This document shows, one piece after another, positions 60,872 to 64,000 of a stretch of 64,000 nucleotides of DNA. Positions within the stretch are counted from its first letter, which is position 1; every line of letters starts with the position of its first letter. Where the stretch lies: positions 1-64,000 of the forward strand of contig JAVYIG010001590.1 in NCBI GenBank assembly GCA_035222895.1. Reading direction: 5' to 3'. The notes under the pieces were generated by a model, which had not been told where the DNA came from, did no database searches, and worked only from the letters and a program-made list of their open reading frames with translations. The translations under genes and the position numbers were made by a program. This DNA comes from Strongylocentrotus droebachiensis. Its lineage: Eukaryota > Echinodermata > Echinoidea > Camarodonta > Strongylocentrotidae.

Positions 60872-62292
60872 GTAAGGGCTTTTTCAGTGTTATGCTTCAA
60901 TTAAAATGAATGTTTTCTCATAAATGAATAAACTGAAATTTTCTGAGAAATGTTACTTGTACAAAGGTAGAAAATAGTATGGATTTTAGGGCTCTAACTT
61001 TCAGGCATTTCATTAGAAGATGCTTTGAGGCAGGTTGGAATTGAGCAGCACTGTTGTCTTTTGTTACCGTATTGAAATCAAGGCCACACAGTAGAATTTT
61101 TCCCTATGGCTCTGAATTGTTAATTAGAGTTTTGTGAAGAATTCTCTACATCAAAGCATGTATGAAAGCTGGCTTCTCCTGGCAGTAGAAAATCACTGAT
61201 TCTAATGATATCTCACAACATACACATACATGAGTTTCATGCTGGATGGGTTTTTCAGTGAAAAAAGTGTGAATTTTGTTTAATGATGTCACTCTCTGAT
61301 AACCAGACATTATACAATTTACTACAATAAGTTCATGTTAAGTAGGGATGTCAGACGCTCGCGCTGCAATCCTGAAATCGAGCCATCAATGTGCGTACGA
61401 GCCAACGGTGATTGTAGTCGAAATAAAAACATGCAATCTTTAAAAATTCATTAAAAATCAAAATTAGCAGAAAAGAACTAATTGATTAAGAATTACCGTA
61501 GATTAAAGTTGTATTCCAATATTGGAAGCATTTTCTTCACAAGTAGAATCGTAGAATCAATCAAAATATGGCAGTAAAGATGAGCTCTAATTCGCCCATT
61601 GGCCCTTTGCAAGCGTTTGAAAGGCATTGTGGCACCCATGGCACTGCTCTTCTGTGACTCTCTGAAAAACTGCGCATGTTTACATCAAAATCTGGAGGTG
61701 ATCCTGGGGTCACACAATGCCCAAATTTGGACATGCCATTCATGAAACTTGAGAAAATAATCCATGCGCATTGACTTTTTTGCCTACCCCATACTTTTAA
61801 TATATTTGAGCAGTAAAAAAAAGTTCCAATTTATAGCGATCTTTTTCTTATAAAAATGAACTTTTTGCAAAAGTCAATGTTGGTATGTTTATAAGTGATA
61901 TTCAAGCTATCTTTGAGCCAAAAATCTAAGGGAAATTCATTCAGGATCATCTACAGATAATCACAAACTTCCGATGTACGGTATACTACCCAAGACTGAA
62001 CAACCGTAAGTCTTGACACTCTCCCTCAACCCCTGGTGATTCTGTGCTGAACACGTACGGACCGAACGAAATATTTGCAGCTAGAAACTACTTTCCATCG
62101 ATAAATTGAGAATTTTGAATGACTACAAACGTTGAATATAAGTTTTTCATAATTAAAGACTCCATTATTAAAGCAATAACTCAGTATTTATTATAGAAAA
62201 AGAAGTTGAAATGTTGAATGTGTGTACGAGTGAAATGCCGGGAGGAAGTAAAAATGAAAGAAAAGCGTGATGTTATCATCAAGCCGCAATGG

Positions 62293-62310
62293 CCACGTGC
62301 TCGCACGTGG
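62293..62310. promoter_or_regulatory. 18-bp palindrome holding two CACGTG E-boxes
   Basis: CCACGTGCTCGCACGTGG is a perfect palindrome apart from the central TC, giving two canonical E-boxes 10 bp apart start to start. Role unknown; it lies inside the putative element in intron 2. Confidence 0.35.
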
Positions 62311-62779
62311 AAATTTCCCTTGTAAGCGCCGGCATGTGGCTATTCTTCTAAGTGTACAAACTCCCTCTTTAAAAAAAGATAACATGCAAGAAATTATTAA
62401 AACAATGTTTCAAGGGAAACTAAACACTGTTTCGAGGGAAATTACGTAGAAATGAGCAATTCTAGTGACTCAGCTGTAATTGTAAATATACAGGTGTTAT
62501 TCTCCTAATACATTTGTAACATTACAAGAGGTTTTCTGGACATTTACCATATTTGTTTTCCTTTATCAAAAAGCAATTTTACATGTACTTGGAATTGATA
62601 TATTTTTCCACCATGACTGCCAGAATTTTAATCCAAGTTTACATTGAAATATCATCTTATATTTGTATCGCTGATTATTTGAAAATCTTTACTTGAAAAT
62701 CAGCGATCCTCCAGACCCTCAAATCGATCCTCAAATTTTATCAGGAAACATTTTTCCTGTGATATTTTTTTTTTTTTAA

Positions 62780-62988
62780 ATCTTTGTTTTTCTTTGTTTT
62801 TCTTTGTTTTTCTTTGTTTGTTGCCATGGCAACCTTATATTTTAATTTTAAAAATGTTGTGGAAAGATGTCCCTGCCATTATCTTGGAATGCAAAGTGTT
62901 TTGAGTAGCAATTTGATCTGAAAAGTAAATACCGTTATATTAATTTTTAAATATTTTATTATTTTCTTTGTTTTGTTTCCATGGCAAC
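62780..62988. repeat. (CTTTGTTTTT)n and duplicated block with two X-box-like sites
   Basis: About four 10-bp CTTTGTTTTT units end in GTTGCCATGGCAAC (62820-62833), a perfect RFX X-box palindrome. A diverged second copy of the block carries GTTTCCATGGCAAC (62975-62988). TATATTT-AATTT and TTAAAAATGTTG follow both copies. Confidence 0.7.
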
Positions 62989-64000
62989 AATATATTTAAT
63001 TTCAAGGTTTCTCTTAAAAATGTTGATAAAAAGAATATAATGAAGAAAAGTTCTGTTGAAATTTCAATGAGAAACAAGATATATTTTTTGAGATATGGCA
63101 CATCAAACAATGCTTGCAATGTTGAGGTATGTACTCTTTACTATGTACTTAAATTACACTCGGTGCCATGCTTACATTGTAATTTCCTATGCAATCACTT
63201 CAGGAAATACCCCTAAATAAAAACATTAAAAAATTAATATCTCGAGAATCGATTTATATTTTGACTCCATTTTTTTTCCATATTGAATGATAAATTGTGT
63301 TCTCCAAATACAGTGCAAAATTGTCATGATTTAATGGACTTCAATTTTTAGTCTAACATCCCTAGTTAAGGTATGTATTCTTTTATACAGACAAAACCAT
63401 TGAGGCATTGTGAAGGAGATTTTTTTCTTCATATTATTATGAGTCAGTAATTTTCTCACTAGAGAGCTATCTATGGAATACAGAAACATGTACACTGTCA
63501 TTTTGGGGGTAAAATGTAATAAATTCAAAAGAAGTTTTTTTGAGAAATTTTTATTTCTAATTTACATTTTTTGTTTGTTTTTTGGAGCATCTCCCCAAAA
63601 CAACAGTTGACCTGATATTCACCAAGTTTCTGCTCTTTTGCTAATATTGGAGTTAAAGGCAAATCTCCATGCAATGTGTTCTACAATCACCTTCAGCCAT
63701 TTGGTTAAATTGCTTGTGTACAGGACGTTCTATAGAAGAAGGGTATTGGGTTCTAATGAATTGGAGTGTTATTGGTACAATTAGGGTGACATCCTTTGAC
63801 GGAGGTTGAATGAACTATCTGTGAGTCTATATTGCCCGGTGGTACTAAAGTCAACATCCCTTTCACCTCTCTGTCCATAGAGGAAAAGCGTTAATTCTGA
63901 ATACAACCCTTTTCTGTCCCATCGTGATTAGATCTCTACCCGATCATGTTTACTTTCACTATTCAGCCCAGAGCAGGGCAAAAGAAGTCAAACAATTAAG

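Larger units (their letters stand above)
61343..63364. mobile_element. Putative 2-kb DNA transposon, non-autonomous
   Basis: TAGGGATGTCAGAC (61343-61356) and GTCTAACATCCCTA (63351-63364) are 14-bp inverted ends with one mismatch. Both are flanked by GTTAAG (61337-61342 and 63365-63370), a 6-bp direct repeat. TAGGG ends are seen in several cut-and-paste families; a 6-bp duplication is not standard for hAT. No transposase frame is present in 2022 bp. Ends this short could coincide by chance. Confidence 0.5.
60872..64000 (+). other. PRKAR2A: Intron 2 of the PKA-RII gene (left part)
   Basis: No further coding exon was recognised before the window ends. Most of it is occupied by a putative 2-kb element (61343-63364). 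Confidence 0.7.

Noticed and set aside
1-64000. CRISPR arrays, operons, phage or bacterial defence genes
   Set aside because: The window is animal-type DNA with introns and eukaryotic repeats. No regular direct repeats with unique spacers and no bacterial gene organisation were seen.

Overview
This is eukaryotic DNA. It is AT-rich and gene-poor, with GT-AG introns and many microsatellites, inverted-repeat transposons, SINE-like copies and LINE fragments. The protein evidence and repeat content point to a marine invertebrate animal. I favour an echinoderm such as a sea urchin, but only by inference. I see no operons, CRISPR arrays, rRNA genes or intact transposase genes.

Only one gene is identified with confidence. 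On the + strand near the right end are the first two coding exons of a type II regulatory subunit of cAMP-dependent protein kinase (PKA-RII). Exon 1 (55790-55997) encodes the dimerization/docking domain. A 36-nt exon 2 (60836-60871) encodes the substrate-like inhibitor site RRKS. The exon phases match (phase 1), and the rest of the gene lies beyond the window. A CpG-rich stretch (about 55320-55789) is the likely promoter and 5' UTR. A second probable first coding exon (9978-10080, + strand) has a good Kozak context, an upstream in-frame stop and a strong donor. I do not recognise its protein and found no further exon for it.

Layout: 0.8-1.65 kb is the 3' end of an L2/CR1-like LINE (minus strand, frameshifted reverse transcriptase). 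3-7.7 kb is a cluster of G-rich non-autonomous DNA transposons, one with 15-bp TIRs and a perfect 8-bp target-site duplication (hAT-like). 9-10.1 kb is a promoter plus the first exon of the unknown gene. 10-55 kb is intronic or intergenic DNA with two tRNA-derived SINE-like copies (13.2 and 25.6 kb), several MITEs (21.6, 25.0, 44.3 kb), a 121-bp tandem duplication (35.5 kb), large GA/CT tracts, and a degenerate 22-25 bp minisatellite inside a G-rich element (54.2-55.0 kb). 55.3-64 kb is the PKA-RII 5' end. Its introns hold a hairpin, an AGAC/GTCT-rich segment, a roughly 190-bp tandem repeat loaded with AGGTCA half-sites, a foldback MITE, an L2-like tail, and a putative 2-kb element bounded by TAGGGATGTYAGAC repeats.

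No previously undescribed multi-gene system is evident. The most interesting signals are the repeat families, especially regulatory-motif-bearing repeats inside the PKA-RII introns, and a pile-up of homopolymers at 20-21 nt that may be partly technical.
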